From Lichenicoccus sp964246745 (GTDB lineage Bacteria > Pseudomonadota > Alphaproteobacteria > Acetobacterales > Acetobacteraceae): DNA of 64,000 bases. Under the pieces are notes generated by a model. The model worked only from the letters and a program-made list of their open reading frames with translations. It had not been told where the DNA came from and did not search any database. The stretch is taken from NCBI GenBank assembly GCA_964246745.1, contig CAXTRK010000005.1, positions 99,258 to 163,257 on the forward strand, written 5' to 3'. The translations under genes were made by a program, and so were the position numbers. Of this stretch, positions 10,212 to 19,108 are shown piece by piece (positions within the stretch are counted from its first letter, which is position 1; every line of letters begins with the position of its first letter).

Positions 10212-10337
10212 TTCGTATCCGGCAATCGCTGCGATGCTGGAGCAGCTTTTGTGCCAGCCGCCAAACGCAGGCAAAGCGAGCGGATGTCAGGCGCTCGCTA
10301 TGCGCTATGGCGCCAAAACATGGTCTTTCACACCAGA

Positions 10338-11261
10338 TCAGGCGGCGTGTTGCAGACGCGACAGAGACAGCAGCCGGCCGCGCGCCGCGGCGACATAGGT
10401 GGGATCAAGATCAATGCCGATGCCGCGCGCGCCTTCCTCCTCGGCCGCGACGAGGCTGGTGCCGCTGCCCATGAATGGATCGAGCAGCACCGCGTTGCGC
10501 CTGCCGTGCAGCCGGATGCACATGCGCGGCAGCATCAACGGAAAGGCCGCCGGGTGATCGAATTTTTGCGAACGCGTCTGCACCGTCGAATAGGGGATGA
10601 ACCAGGTGTCGCCGCGGCAGCGTAAATCCTGCTGATGGCCGCGCCTGCTGATGTTGGTCTTGTCCTTGTATGGCACACCGACGGCAAGCCGCTTGAGCGG
10701 CACGCTTCCAGTCTGCGTCAGATGGAAAATATGCTCGTGGTTGTGGTGCAGATAGCGCTCGGAGCGGATTGGCTTGAAGTGGCCGAGGCTGTCCTCGCCC
10801 ACCGAAATCGATTTCACCCAGGTAATGTGGTTCTGCAAATGGAACAGCGGCCGCAGCCTGACCATGAGCTCGAAAGGCAGCCATGGCCGCGCGCTGGAGC
10901 CGGTGACATTGAGGAAGAACGACGCGTCCGCCCGCATGACCCGCTTGATCCCGCGCGCGCACTCCATCAGCCAGTCGAGATACTCCGCCTCGCCGCGGCT
11001 GTCGTGGTAGGCGCCATACTTCAGGCCAAGATTATAGGGCGGCGAGGTGACGACGATGTCGACGCTGGCTTCCTGCAACGTGGCGAGCACGCGCAGGCAG
11101 TCGCCGCGGTAGAGCAGATGGCGGCCGACCATATGCCGCGCGATTCGTGGTCCCAGGCGACGCGGCGGCTTGTGCAATCGTGCGGGCTCTGGGGCGACGG
11201 GCGCGGGATGCGAATCGCAGTGCGGCACGAGATTCGGTATCATGGCCGGCAGTATCGCCAT
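10338..11261 (-). CDS. Site-specific DNA methyltransferase, beta class (orphan)
   Basis: 307 residues. The catalytic motif IV TSPPY lies at residues 72-76 and the SAM-binding motif I as DPFMGSGT at 261-268; the order IV before I defines the beta class of amino-methyltransferases. TSPPY is seen in N4-cytosine and some N6-adenine enzymes, so the base methylated is uncertain. No restriction endonuclease or specificity subunit is nearby, so it is probably a solitary (regulatory or housekeeping) methylase. The first 43 residues are Pro/Arg-rich and could be untranslated: an internal ATG at base 11132 (MVGRHLLYRGDCL) fits the family N-terminus better, but neither start has a clear ribosome binding site. 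Confidence 0.88.
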   Translation of the reverse strand: MAILPAMIPNLVPHCDSHPAPVAPEPARLHKPPRRLGPRIARHMVGRHLLYRGDCLRVLATLQEASVDIVVTSPPYNLGLKYGAYHDSRGEAEYLDWLMECARGIKRVMRADASFFLNVTGSSARPWLPFELMVRLRPLFHLQNHITWVKSISVGEDSLGHFKPIRSERYLHHNHEHIFHLTQTGSVPLKRLAVGVPYKDKTNISRRGHQQDLRCRGDTWFIPYSTVQTRSQKFDHPAAFPLMLPRMCIRLHGRRNAVLLDPFMGSGTSLVAAEEEGARGIGIDLDPTYVAAARGRLLSLSRLQHAA

Positions 11262-11326
11262 GTTGGTTCGATTCGGGCCAGGGGGCGAGATCAGTCTCGC
11301 TTAAAAATGGCCTTCGCTTCAGAAGA

Positions 11327-12532
11327 TTACCGAACTGGCGAGGGCGGCCGCGGCAGCAGCACCACCATGCGGCCCTGTTCGTGCATGACACCGGCCTGTT
11401 GCGCCGCTTCGCTGCCCCAGCCGAAGAAGATATCCGCACGGGTCGGTCCGTCGATCCCGGCGCCGCTGTCTTGCGCCAGCATCAGACGATGCAACGTGCC
11501 GCTGCCGACGGCGTCCGCGTTCGGAGCCGCCGTATCGATCCACACCGGCGCCCCCAGCGGCAGAAAAGCCGGATCGATGGCGATCGAGCGCAGCGGCCGC
11601 AGCGGCAGCCCGAGCGCGCCAATCGGCCCCTGATCAAGCCGCAGCCTATCGAGCACGCGGAAGAACACATAGTTCGGGTTCTGTTCGAGCACCCCCTGCG
11701 CCTGCTCGGGGTGGGCCACGAGCCAGCCTCGGATCGACTGCATGCTGACCTGGTCCGGCGCCATCTGGCCGTCCTGCACCAGAAGCCTGCCAAGCGGCAC
11801 GTAGGGAGCGCCGTTGCGGCCGGCGTAGCCCAGCCGGAGGATTTGTCCGCTCTCTAGGCGCACACGCCCGGAGCCCTGCAGTTGCAGCACGAACAGGTCG
11901 ATCGGGCTCGAAAGCCAGCAGATCGCCAGCCCGCGACCCGCCAAAGCGTCCTGGTCGATCTGCTTGCGTGTCCAATAGGGCTCCACCTGGCCCTCGACCA
12001 GTCGGCCAGTCACTGTCCCGCCAGACGCGGACCGTCGGGTGAGCAGATCGTCCGGGCGGCGATAGACCGGCACGGTGTGGGCCGCGTCCCGAAACAGCGC
12101 CCCGGAGACCACCGGCTCGAAATATCCGGTGAAATACGCCGTGTCGCGTTGCCGGTCGGCGACCAGATAGGGTTGCAGCCACGCCGCGATGGTCTTGCGG
12201 GCCGCTGCGTCATCGCCCGACGGAACCCAGCGTATCGTCTGACAGAAGGGGGTCCAGTCGCCCGCCTTGCCGCCGGCCGCCGCTGCCTCGCCGACGCCGC
12301 CCAGCCTGGTGTCGGGCGGCAGCAGCTCCAATCGATGACACTGAAGCAGCAACGACGGCAGCACCGTCGAGACCTTCTCCTGCCGCCATCCCGCGAGGCT
12401 GTCGTAGGCGACCGGCTGCAGGGCCAATGTTGGCGGACCCGGTGGCTGCACCGCGCAGCCGGACAGGCACGCGGCGAAGACGGATGCCGCCAAGACACGC
12501 AGTCGGCGCGCTCGGCGCCCAGCCGGCGGCAC
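11327..12532 (-). CDS. mltA: Membrane-bound lytic murein transglycosylase A
   Basis: 401 residues with a lipoprotein-like signal (AASVFAACLSGC). The MltA domain follows, with the GYFEPVVSGAL region (about 130-142), PVYRRPDDLL, and a C-terminal 3D domain containing LAQDSGAGIDGPTRADIFFGWG, whose aspartates include the expected catalytic residue. The enzyme cleaves peptidoglycan between MurNAc and GlcNAc to form 1,6-anhydro ends at the outer membrane. It starts six bases after the Tim44-domain gene stop, so the two are co-transcribed. Together with divergent secB this is a conserved alphaproteobacterial neighbourhood. Confidence 0.92.
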   Translation of the reverse strand: MPPAGRRARRLRVLAASVFAACLSGCAVQPPGPPTLALQPVAYDSLAGWRQEKVSTVLPSLLLQCHRLELLPPDTRLGGVGEAAAAGGKAGDWTPFCQTIRWVPSGDDAAARKTIAAWLQPYLVADRQRDTAYFTGYFEPVVSGALFRDAAHTVPVYRRPDDLLTRRSASGGTVTGRLVEGQVEPYWTRKQIDQDALAGRGLAICWLSSPIDLFVLQLQGSGRVRLESGQILRLGYAGRNGAPYVPLGRLLVQDGQMAPDQVSMQSIRGWLVAHPEQAQGVLEQNPNYVFFRVLDRLRLDQGPIGALGLPLRPLRSIAIDPAFLPLGAPVWIDTAAPNADAVGSGTLHRLMLAQDSGAGIDGPTRADIFFGWGSEAAQQAGVMHEQGRMVVLLPRPPSPVR

Positions 12533-12538
12533 GCGAAG

Positions 12539-13234
12539 TCAGGCGCTGCGCGCGTTGGCGAGCCGCCAGTTCGGACCGGCGCCGCCGCCGGCGGCGTTCA
12601 GCAGGCGCTCGAAGGTCCACAGATCGGACAGCTCGGTGGTGGCGTCAGCGCCCGACACGGGTTGACCATCGCGGCCGAGCACCAGGCTGATCTGGTCAGA
12701 GACGAAGCGGACATCGATGGAGCCGAGCCAGAGACCGTTGCCGCGTTCGGCAAGGTTGGCGTCGGTGATGGTCGCCTGCAAGATGGCGCGTATCTCCGCG
12801 CGCTGGGTCTCTCCGGCCTGCTCGCGTGCCGAGATCGCCGCATCGAAGGCGTTGTAGGCGCCGTCGGTCAGGTTGGCGCGCAGCGCGGTGCGGTCTCCGT
12901 CGGCGAAGGCCTGCACGATCTTGCGGAACGCCGCCTCGGCGCCACGCAGGAACACGGCGGCATCAAAGCCGCGGTCGCGTTCCTGGATACGGGCGAGCTT
13001 GAGGCCCGCGGCGCTGGTCGGATCGGGCAGCGGCCGATCGGACGATGTCGGGCGCGGCTCGGCGCGTCCCTCGATCACCGGTCCGAGAGCGCCGCGCGCA
13101 GGCCCGGAGGGCGGAGCGCGCCGCTGCAATCCGGTCTGCTTGCCGAGAATGCTGCGCAGGCGCAGGACCAGAAAGGCCGCGATCATGCCGAACAGGATCA
13201 GATCGACTGGAAGATGGCCGGCGGTGAAATCCAT
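12539..13234 (-). CDS. Tim44/TimA-domain membrane-anchored protein
   Basis: 231 residues from the ATG giving MDFTAGHLPVDLILFGMIAA; an upstream in-frame ATG adds an implausible 25-residue extension. An N-terminal membrane helix (about 9-27) is followed by a charged Pro-rich linker and a C-terminal Tim44/MRPL45-like domain (about 90-225). Bacterial Tim44-like proteins sit on the inner membrane; their role is poorly defined and is often linked by gene context to protein export or cell-envelope work. Here it lies back to back with secB and upstream of mltA. The 172-base gap to secB must hold both promoters. Confidence 0.82.
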   Translation of the reverse strand: MDFTAGHLPVDLILFGMIAAFLVLRLRSILGKQTGLQRRAPPSGPARGALGPVIEGRAEPRPTSSDRPLPDPTSAAGLKLARIQERDRGFDAAVFLRGAEAAFRKIVQAFADGDRTALRANLTDGAYNAFDAAISAREQAGETQRAEIRAILQATITDANLAERGNGLWLGSIDVRFVSDQISLVLGRDGQPVSGADATTELSDLWTFERLLNAAGGGAGPNWRLANARSA

Positions 13235-13406
13235 TGCTGCGTCCTGTCTCCCTGCGTGCCGACCAACGATCTCTCGCCAGCAGATGGGGTTTCCGCCGTT
13301 TCGAGACAACCGAGCCGACTGCGTCGCACGCCTTCTCCTAGCTCCGCGGGACAGGGCGTGCTACCCGCGCGCCACCGCCCTCGCGTCCCAGCAGGAGAGT
13401 TGTCTG

Positions 13407-13925
13407 ATGTCCGAAGCCCAATCGCCCACCACGCCGCCGGCGCTGCCGCTGACCATGAACCTGCAATACACCAAGGATCTTTCCTTCGAGGTGCCGGCGG
13501 GCGCCGAGATCTTCGCGACGCTGCGGTCCAACCCGCAAATCTCCGTGAACATCGACGTGCAGGCCAACCGCCTCCAGAAGGACCAGATGGTGTTCGAGAT
13601 CGTGCTGGCGATCAAGGCGGAGGCGACCGAGCCGACCACGGAAACCAATGCCGTCGGCCGCACCGTGTTCATTGCCGAACTGGCCTATGCCGCCGTGGTC
13701 ACGCTGACCGATGCGCCGGAGAACATGATCGAGCCGATCCTGCTGGTCGAGGTGCCGCGGCTGATCTTTCCGTATGCGCGCAACATCATCAGCGAGGTCA
13801 CACGCGACGGCGGCTTCCCGCCGGTGGTGCTGCAGCCGATCGACTTCGTCGGCCTGTGGCAATCCAAGCGCAATGCCGCAACCCACAACGCCGCCCAAGT
13901 GTCGACGCAGACCGGGCACGCGTGA
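13407..13925 (+). CDS. secB: Protein-export chaperone SecB
   Basis: 172 residues starting at the ATG preceded by AGGAGA. The core, LTMNLQYTKDLSFEVPAGAE onward, is the SecB fold with the NIDVQANRL and FEIVLAIKAEA strands and the LLVEVPRLIFPYARNIISEVTRDGGFPPVVLQPIDF block. SecB is a cytosolic tetramer that keeps preproteins unfolded and hands them to SecA. The long open frame upstream of the chosen ATG does not resemble SecB and is ignored. It is divergent from the Tim44-domain gene and converges on the PepSY protein gene 17 bases away. Confidence 0.96.
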   Translation: MSEAQSPTTPPALPLTMNLQYTKDLSFEVPAGAEIFATLRSNPQISVNIDVQANRLQKDQMVFEIVLAIKAEATEPTTETNAVGRTVFIAELAYAAVVTLTDAPENMIEPILLVEVPRLIFPYARNIISEVTRDGGFPPVVLQPIDFVGLWQSKRNAATHNAAQVSTQTGHA

Positions 13926-13942
13926 GCAGAGACCGGACAGGC

Positions 13943-15076
13943 TTACTGCGTCCTTTTGTCAGAAAGCCGGCGTCGCCGGCGCCACCAGGGCAGGATACCA
14001 GTCACGACCAGGCCGATGGTCACCAGGCCGAGCGCGAGCACGAGCAGACGGGTCGGCAGCCCTGCGATCTGTCCGCTATGCAAGGGATAGAGCGACCGGA
14101 GCACCAGCCGACCCCGTCCATCGAGCTTCGGCTGATCGAGCCATGCCAGGCGTCCGCCATACGCGCTGATATCGTAGGTGACGTGGCCATATCCCTTGTA
14201 GAGATGGGTGCCGCCGGGCGAGAAGCCGACCGCGTAGAGATGATGCGATGCGTCCAGACTCATCGTGACCGGCCGGAGGTTCGGTGTGCGGGTGCGGGCG
14301 GCGGCGACGGCAATTCTCTCCGCCTCCGCAAACCCGATTGGCGAGGCGCCGGGCGGCGGCGGCAAAGCCGGACGGCTGGATGGGTCACCGGCACGCGGCG
14401 GCGAGATCGCCTCTACAAGCGGCTGGAACGCCTCGCCGTAGAAGTTCATCGCCACCGACGTATAGGCCAGCACAGTCAGGAAGGGGATCAGCCACAGGCC
14501 CGACAGGCGATGCAACTCTGGTAATGGCCGGCCGGAGAAGGCGTGTCGCGTTGTGCGCAACGCCGGACGCCAGTGCAAAAGCCATGGCTTTCGTCGCGGC
14601 CAGGTGATGCAAAGCCCGAGGATGTTCAGCCCAAGCCAGAACAACGCCACCAGGCCCATGAACCAGCGTCCGGCAGTCCCTGCGAGAAGGGTGTAGTGCA
14701 GGAGATAGATCCCCTCGACCAAGCGCCGCCGTCCGAATCCGGGTCCGGCGCCGCGCGTGCCCACAAGCCTGCCATCGGACGGATCGAGAAACGCCTGCTC
14801 ACCGCCCAACGACACGCGCAGCGTCTCACCGGGAGAAGTGCGCAGGTCAAATTGAGTGATTTGCCAGTCGGGATGCGCGCGCTCGGCACGGCTCACCACC
14901 TCCGTGGCGGGCAGCACCGGCTTCGCCGCGACGTCAAACAGGTCCGGGTTGAGCGCCGCGTCGAGACCGTCCCGAAACACGAGCAGCGAGCCGGTGGCCG
15001 CCGCGATCAACAGGAACAACGCCGCGGTCAGGCCGCAATACCGGTGCGACACATAAATAAGGCGTCGGAGCGTCAT
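13943..15076 (-). CDS. PepSY-associated TM-helix protein (PiuB/FoxB-like)
   Basis: 377 residues from the ATG giving MTLRRLIYVSHRYCGLTAAL. The start is typical of the PepSY_TM family: a positively charged helix with an H-R-Y motif, a first membrane span, a periplasmic PepSY-like segment, two or three central spans including the W-x-M-G-L-V-A-L-F-W region, and a last span near residue 350 before a basic tail. Relatives sit beside siderophore receptors and some act as inner-membrane reductases for ferric siderophores. The TonB-dependent receptor about 4 kb away supports an iron role; this is inference. Conserved histidines (HRYCG, LHYTL, LHRLSGLW) could bind heme. Confidence 0.82.
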   Translation of the reverse strand: MTLRRLIYVSHRYCGLTAALFLLIAAATGSLLVFRDGLDAALNPDLFDVAAKPVLPATEVVSRAERAHPDWQITQFDLRTSPGETLRVSLGGEQAFLDPSDGRLVGTRGAGPGFGRRRLVEGIYLLHYTLLAGTAGRWFMGLVALFWLGLNILGLCITWPRRKPWLLHWRPALRTTRHAFSGRPLPELHRLSGLWLIPFLTVLAYTSVAMNFYGEAFQPLVEAISPPRAGDPSSRPALPPPPGASPIGFAEAERIAVAAARTRTPNLRPVTMSLDASHHLYAVGFSPGGTHLYKGYGHVTYDISAYGGRLAWLDQPKLDGRGRLVLRSLYPLHSGQIAGLPTRLLVLALGLVTIGLVVTGILPWWRRRRRLSDKRTQ

Positions 15077-15258
15077 GGCGATATGGTGCTTCCTCGGCGA
15101 GTCTGGCCAAATCAAGCATGCCGGCGTGGATTTTGGGGCGCCGGCCCACGGGATTGGCCCGAGCGCGATAGTATCTGGCCTTCGGTGCTCTCATGCAGCG
15201 CGGCCCCTGCCCCTATAAGACGGTGTCCTCGGTTGTTTGTGCGTACCGGAACCTCCGC

Positions 15259-17481
15259 ATGCCGCGCCCCTCGCTTGGCACCTGGCCGATCTTCGGCAGG
15301 CGCGCCGCCCTGACCGGCTCAGTCTCGCTGCTGGCGTTCGGGGCGGCGGCCGCGCCTGCCGCTCCCTCGTCCTGCGCATCGCTGCCGCCACCGCCGGTGA
15401 CACCCAAGCACCCGGTGCGAACCACACGCTTCGGCCACACGCTCGTTGACGACTTTGCGTGGCTCCATCCGCCGCACTGGTTTTCCGAACTCCAGCATCC
15501 GGAGCGGCTTGATTCCGCGATACGCATGCATCTGCTCCGCGAGAACCTCTATTGCGATACCGTGATGCGGCCGACCAACGCACTGCAAGCCAAGCTGATG
15601 CGCGAAATCGCGGCGCGCTCGCCCGGGAACGCCGATCCTCCGCCGCAGCCGGATGGCGCCTGGAGCTACTGGTCGGAGATGCCTCCTGGGAACCAGTTTC
15701 CATCGTTCCTGCGTCGGCCGCGTGACGGCGGCCCGGCTCAGCTTCTGGCCGACTTTGATCAGATCGCGCGCGGCCAGCGCTATTTCCGGCTGTCCAGCCT
15801 CAGCGGCCCGACGCACAGTCCGGACGGAAAGCTGTTCGCCTGGGCAGTGGACGAGACCGGCGACGAGATGTTCCGCCTCTATGTCCGCGACCTCGCGACC
15901 GGAAAGCTGGTCGGGCCGCCGGTCGAACATTGTTTCGGCGACTGGGTGTTCTCGCCTGACAGCCAATGGTTGTTCTGGCTGCTACGCGATGAGCAGTCGC
16001 ATCCCACCAAGGTGTTGCGTCGTCCGGCATACGGCGGCGCCGACACGCTCATCTATCAGGAGCACGACCCGGCCTTCTTTATTACCCTCGCGCGGGCAGC
16101 CTCCAACGGCTTTCTCTTCATCAACGTGCTGAACGCCTCGGCGACCGAGACCTGGCTGATCCCGGGGGCTGATCCGACCGCAGCACCTCGCATCACCCAG
16201 CCCCGCCGGGACGGGCTGCACTACGATCTGGAGCATTGGTACACGCAAGACGGCCGTGACCAGTTCGTGGTGCGCACCGACGCGAATGGCGCCGTCGACT
16301 TCAAGCTGATGCTGGCGGACGGGACTGACCTGTCGGAGCGTGGCTGGCGCCCTTGGATCACTCCTCCGCCGGGCCGCGCGATCACCGCCATCCGCGCCTT
16401 TCGCGATGACCTGGCACGGGTGGAGTGGATCGACGCCAACCCGTGGCTTGTCACGGTGGGGCGTGACGGCGGCCAGACGCGGCGCGTCGGCTGCGAGGAT
16501 GCCGCCTATGGGCTCGAACTCGATATGCTGAGCGAATACGATTCGGCGCTCGTCCGCTTCTCCTGCCAATCGCCGCGCCGTCCGATCACCTGGTGGACGA
16601 TCGACATGCGCTCCGGCCGGCGCGCCTTGCTTGGCCAGCAGAAGGTTCCGGGATTTAATCCGCGGAACTACGAGGTGCGCCGCCTGGAGGCTCGGGCGCC
16701 CGATGGCGCATCTGTGCCGATCTCGCTGCTGATGCGCGGCAGTACGGCCCTTGACGGCAATGCGCCCTGCATCCTGTTCGGCTATGGCGCCTACGGCTTC
16801 ACGCTGATCCCTGAATTCTCGGTCTCGCGCCTGTCGCTCGCCGACCGCGGCTGGATCGTGGCGATCGCGCACGTACGCGGCGGCGGCGAACGCGGCATGG
16901 GCTGGTTCGAGCAGACCTTGAAGGCCGGCAAGAAAAAGACGATCACCGATTACATCGCCTGCGCGGAACATCTTGCGGGGAGCGGCTACACCCGGGCCGG
17001 CCGCATCGTCGGCCACAGCTTTTCGGCCGGCGGCATACTCATCGGCGGCGCGATCAACCTGCGCCCCGAGCTGTTCGGAGGCGCCATCGGCGAGGTGCCG
17101 TTCGTCGATGTGTTGAACACGATGCTTGATGCCACCAATCCGCTGGTGGCCTCGGCCCTGCCGATCTGGGGAAATCCCTCGGAGCCGGCGATGTTCGAGG
17201 CGATCCTGAGCTATGACCCGTACCAGAATGTCTCGCCGCGGCGCTATCCCGCAGTGCTGGCCACCGCCGGCCTGCTCGATGATCGGGTCGGCTTCTGGGA
17301 GCCGGCGAAATGGATCGCCAAGCTGCGCCAGTTCAGCACCAGCGGCAAGCCAGTGATGCTGCGCACCGACATGTACGCGGGCCATCAGGGCCGTGCCGGG
17401 CTTGACCGTGAGCTGTGTCGGGACGCCCTGTTCTGGGCCTTCGCAATCCTGGCGGTGTCAGGTCGTTGGAACTGCGGATAG
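15259..17481 (+). CDS. S9A serine peptidase, oligopeptidase-B-like, Tat-type signal
   Basis: 740 residues from the ATG giving MPRPSLGTWP. GRRAAL followed by a hydrophobic run suggests a twin-arginine signal peptide and a periplasmic enzyme. The N-terminal half is the seven-bladed beta-propeller. The C-terminal alpha/beta-hydrolase domain holds the nucleophile region GHSFSAGG, the acid in AGLLDDRVGFWEPAKW and the histidine in AGHQGRAG. The segment VPFVDVLNTMLD matches oligopeptidase B. The nucleophile elbow reads S-F-S-A-G rather than G-x-S-x-G, which is unusual. It probably trims short peptides. It lies upstream of a PaiB-like gene (10-base gap) and near a second S9 peptidase and a TonB receptor. 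Confidence 0.88.
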   Translation: MPRPSLGTWPIFGRRAALTGSVSLLAFGAAAAPAAPSSCASLPPPPVTPKHPVRTTRFGHTLVDDFAWLHPPHWFSELQHPERLDSAIRMHLLRENLYCDTVMRPTNALQAKLMREIAARSPGNADPPPQPDGAWSYWSEMPPGNQFPSFLRRPRDGGPAQLLADFDQIARGQRYFRLSSLSGPTHSPDGKLFAWAVDETGDEMFRLYVRDLATGKLVGPPVEHCFGDWVFSPDSQWLFWLLRDEQSHPTKVLRRPAYGGADTLIYQEHDPAFFITLARAASNGFLFINVLNASATETWLIPGADPTAAPRITQPRRDGLHYDLEHWYTQDGRDQFVVRTDANGAVDFKLMLADGTDLSERGWRPWITPPPGRAITAIRAFRDDLARVEWIDANPWLVTVGRDGGQTRRVGCEDAAYGLELDMLSEYDSALVRFSCQSPRRPITWWTIDMRSGRRALLGQQKVPGFNPRNYEVRRLEARAPDGASVPISLLMRGSTALDGNAPCILFGYGAYGFTLIPEFSVSRLSLADRGWIVAIAHVRGGGERGMGWFEQTLKAGKKKTITDYIACAEHLAGSGYTRAGRIVGHSFSAGGILIGGAINLRPELFGGAIGEVPFVDVLNTMLDATNPLVASALPIWGNPSEPAMFEAILSYDPYQNVSPRRYPAVLATAGLLDDRVGFWEPAKWIAKLRQFSTSGKPVMLRTDMYAGHQGRAGLDRELCRDALFWAFAILAVSGRWNCG

Positions 17482-17491
17482 AAGAGTTCTC

Positions 17492-18118
17492 ATGTTCGCA
17501 CCGAAGGAATTTCAGGAACACGATCTCGGGGTCATGCACGGCCTGATCGAGGATATCAGGCTTGGCACCCTGCTCACCGCGTCTTCCGGCTTTGGCCTCT
17601 CGGGGTGCCATGTTCCCTTCCTGCTCGACCGCGAACGTGGGCCGAACGGCGTCCTGATCGGCCATGTCGATCGGCGCAACCCGCAATGGCGGGTGCTACA
17701 GAGCGGCGAGGAGGCGCTGGTGACCTTTCTCGGTCCTGATGCCAATGTGTCCGCCGGCTGGTATGGCACCAGCCCACGGGTGCCGACATGGCTCTACGTG
17801 GCGGTGCATTGCTATGGCCATGCGACGATGGTCATGGACGCGGACGGCCTGCGCCACATGGTGGTGCGGCTGAGCGAGGCAAACGAGCCCGAGGACACAG
17901 GCTGGGCGTCGTCACAGGTGGACCAGTATATCGACAAGCTGCTCCACGGCATTGTCGGTTTCGAAATCCCTATCGCACGCATCGAGGGCCAGGTCCGCAT
18001 GGGGCAACACAACAAATCGGACGATCGACGCCGGGTGCACGCCGCCCTTGCCGCCGGCACGCCGAGGCAGCGCCGGACCGCCGAGATGATGCGTCGCTTC
18101 GGCCGCTTCGAGGACTAG
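17492..18118 (+). CDS. PaiB-family FMN-binding protein
   Basis: 208 residues from the ATG giving MFAPKEFQEHD. This start removes an overlap of about 100 bases with the upstream peptidase. The pattern is that of the PaiB/FMN-binding split-barrel family: H-x-P-F-L-L-D-R, GHVDRRNPQW, VTFLGPDANVSAGWYG, and the late IEGQVRMGQHNKSDDRR segment. Members bind flavin and are called negative transcriptional regulators after Bacillus PaiB, but many lack proven regulatory function. Ten bases separate it from the peptidase gene, so the two are likely co-transcribed. It converges on the alpha/beta hydrolase gene. Confidence 0.85.
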   Translation: MFAPKEFQEHDLGVMHGLIEDIRLGTLLTASSGFGLSGCHVPFLLDRERGPNGVLIGHVDRRNPQWRVLQSGEEALVTFLGPDANVSAGWYGTSPRVPTWLYVAVHCYGHATMVMDADGLRHMVVRLSEANEPEDTGWASSQVDQYIDKLLHGIVGFEIPIARIEGQVRMGQHNKSDDRRRVHAALAAGTPRQRRTAEMMRRFGRFED

Positions 18119-18125
18119 CGCTTAC

Positions 18126-19097
18126 TCACGTCGTGCCGCTTGCCGCGTGCGCGCGCATCCAGTCGGCCTGGTCCTGCAAGGCTCGCCCCGAGACGGCGGC
18201 GATGGAGACCGCCTCCAGGAAGGAGTGCGTGGTGCCCGGATAGGTGACGGCGGTCGTGGGCACGCAGGCCGCCTTCAGCCGAGCCGCCATCGCCAGGTTC
18301 TCGTCGGCGAGCACATCACACTCGGCGATCGCGAGGAAAGCGGGCGGCAAGCCGCGCAGATCGGCGCGTAGCGGCGAGGCGAGCGGATGGACACGCCCGC
18401 TCTCGTCGGGAAGGTAGCGTGACCAGAACAGCCGCATCTCCTCACGCGTCAGCATATAGGCGGGATCGCTGAACCGCTCGAACGAGCCGCCGTCGCAAGC
18501 TGAGTCATAGACGCCGTAGCTCAGCACCAGGCCGGACACCAGGTCCGCCTCGCCCGCGTCGCGCAGCACGAGTGAAGCGGCCACGGACAGGTTGGCGCCG
18601 GCGGAGTCGCCGCCAATGAACACTGCACCTCCGCCGAGGCCGTAGGAGCCCGGCGCGGCACGAAGCATCCGGGCCGCGTGGACGATCTGCTCGATCGCCA
18701 CCGGAAACCTTGCTTCCGGGGTGAGCGCGTAATCCACACCGACGGTGATCACGCGGGCGCGTGCGGCATATTCCCGCATCAGCCTGTCATGCGTCTCAAG
18801 GCTGAACATAGTCCAGCCGCCGCCATGCAAATAGAGCAGCGTCGCGCCGGAGGCGTCCTGCGGCTCGAAGATGCGCAAGCGCAACGGCGGCACGGCGCCG
18901 TCAAGGGTCGCCTGCGCCACGCGGCGCATCACCGGACCGCCGACGCGCCAAGGCGCGCGCGCCAGTTCGATCAGGCGGCGCGCCTCATCGGGCGGCACGG
19001 CGTCGAGCGGCGGCAGGTGGCGGACAGCGTCGGCGCAGCGCCGCCGGAACAGCGCGATCTCCGGGTCCAGTTCCTGTCCGGGCGAAGACGGCATCAT
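18126..19097 (-). CDS. Alpha/beta hydrolase, hormone-sensitive-lipase family
   Basis: 323 residues. It carries the oxyanion-hole motif HGGGW (about residue 90) and the nucleophile motif GGDSAGAN (about 165-172). The acid is probably in AIAECDVLADEN and the histidine in YPGTTHSFLEA. This is the bacterial HSL (type IV) esterase layout, with a helical cap at the N-terminus. The natural ester is unknown. It starts 11 bases after the stop of the TonB-dependent receptor and is on the same strand, so it may be co-expressed and act on an imported ester compound; some siderophore systems use trilactone or ester hydrolases, but this family is not one of the classical ones. Confidence 0.88.
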   Translation of the reverse strand: MMPSSPGQELDPEIALFRRRCADAVRHLPPLDAVPPDEARRLIELARAPWRVGGPVMRRVAQATLDGAVPPLRLRIFEPQDASGATLLYLHGGGWTMFSLETHDRLMREYAARARVITVGVDYALTPEARFPVAIEQIVHAARMLRAAPGSYGLGGGAVFIGGDSAGANLSVAASLVLRDAGEADLVSGLVLSYGVYDSACDGGSFERFSDPAYMLTREEMRLFWSRYLPDESGRVHPLASPLRADLRGLPPAFLAIAECDVLADENLAMAARLKAACVPTTAVTYPGTTHSFLEAVSIAAVSGRALQDQADWMRAHAASGTT

Positions 19098-19108
19098 CGA
19101 CGCTCCGG

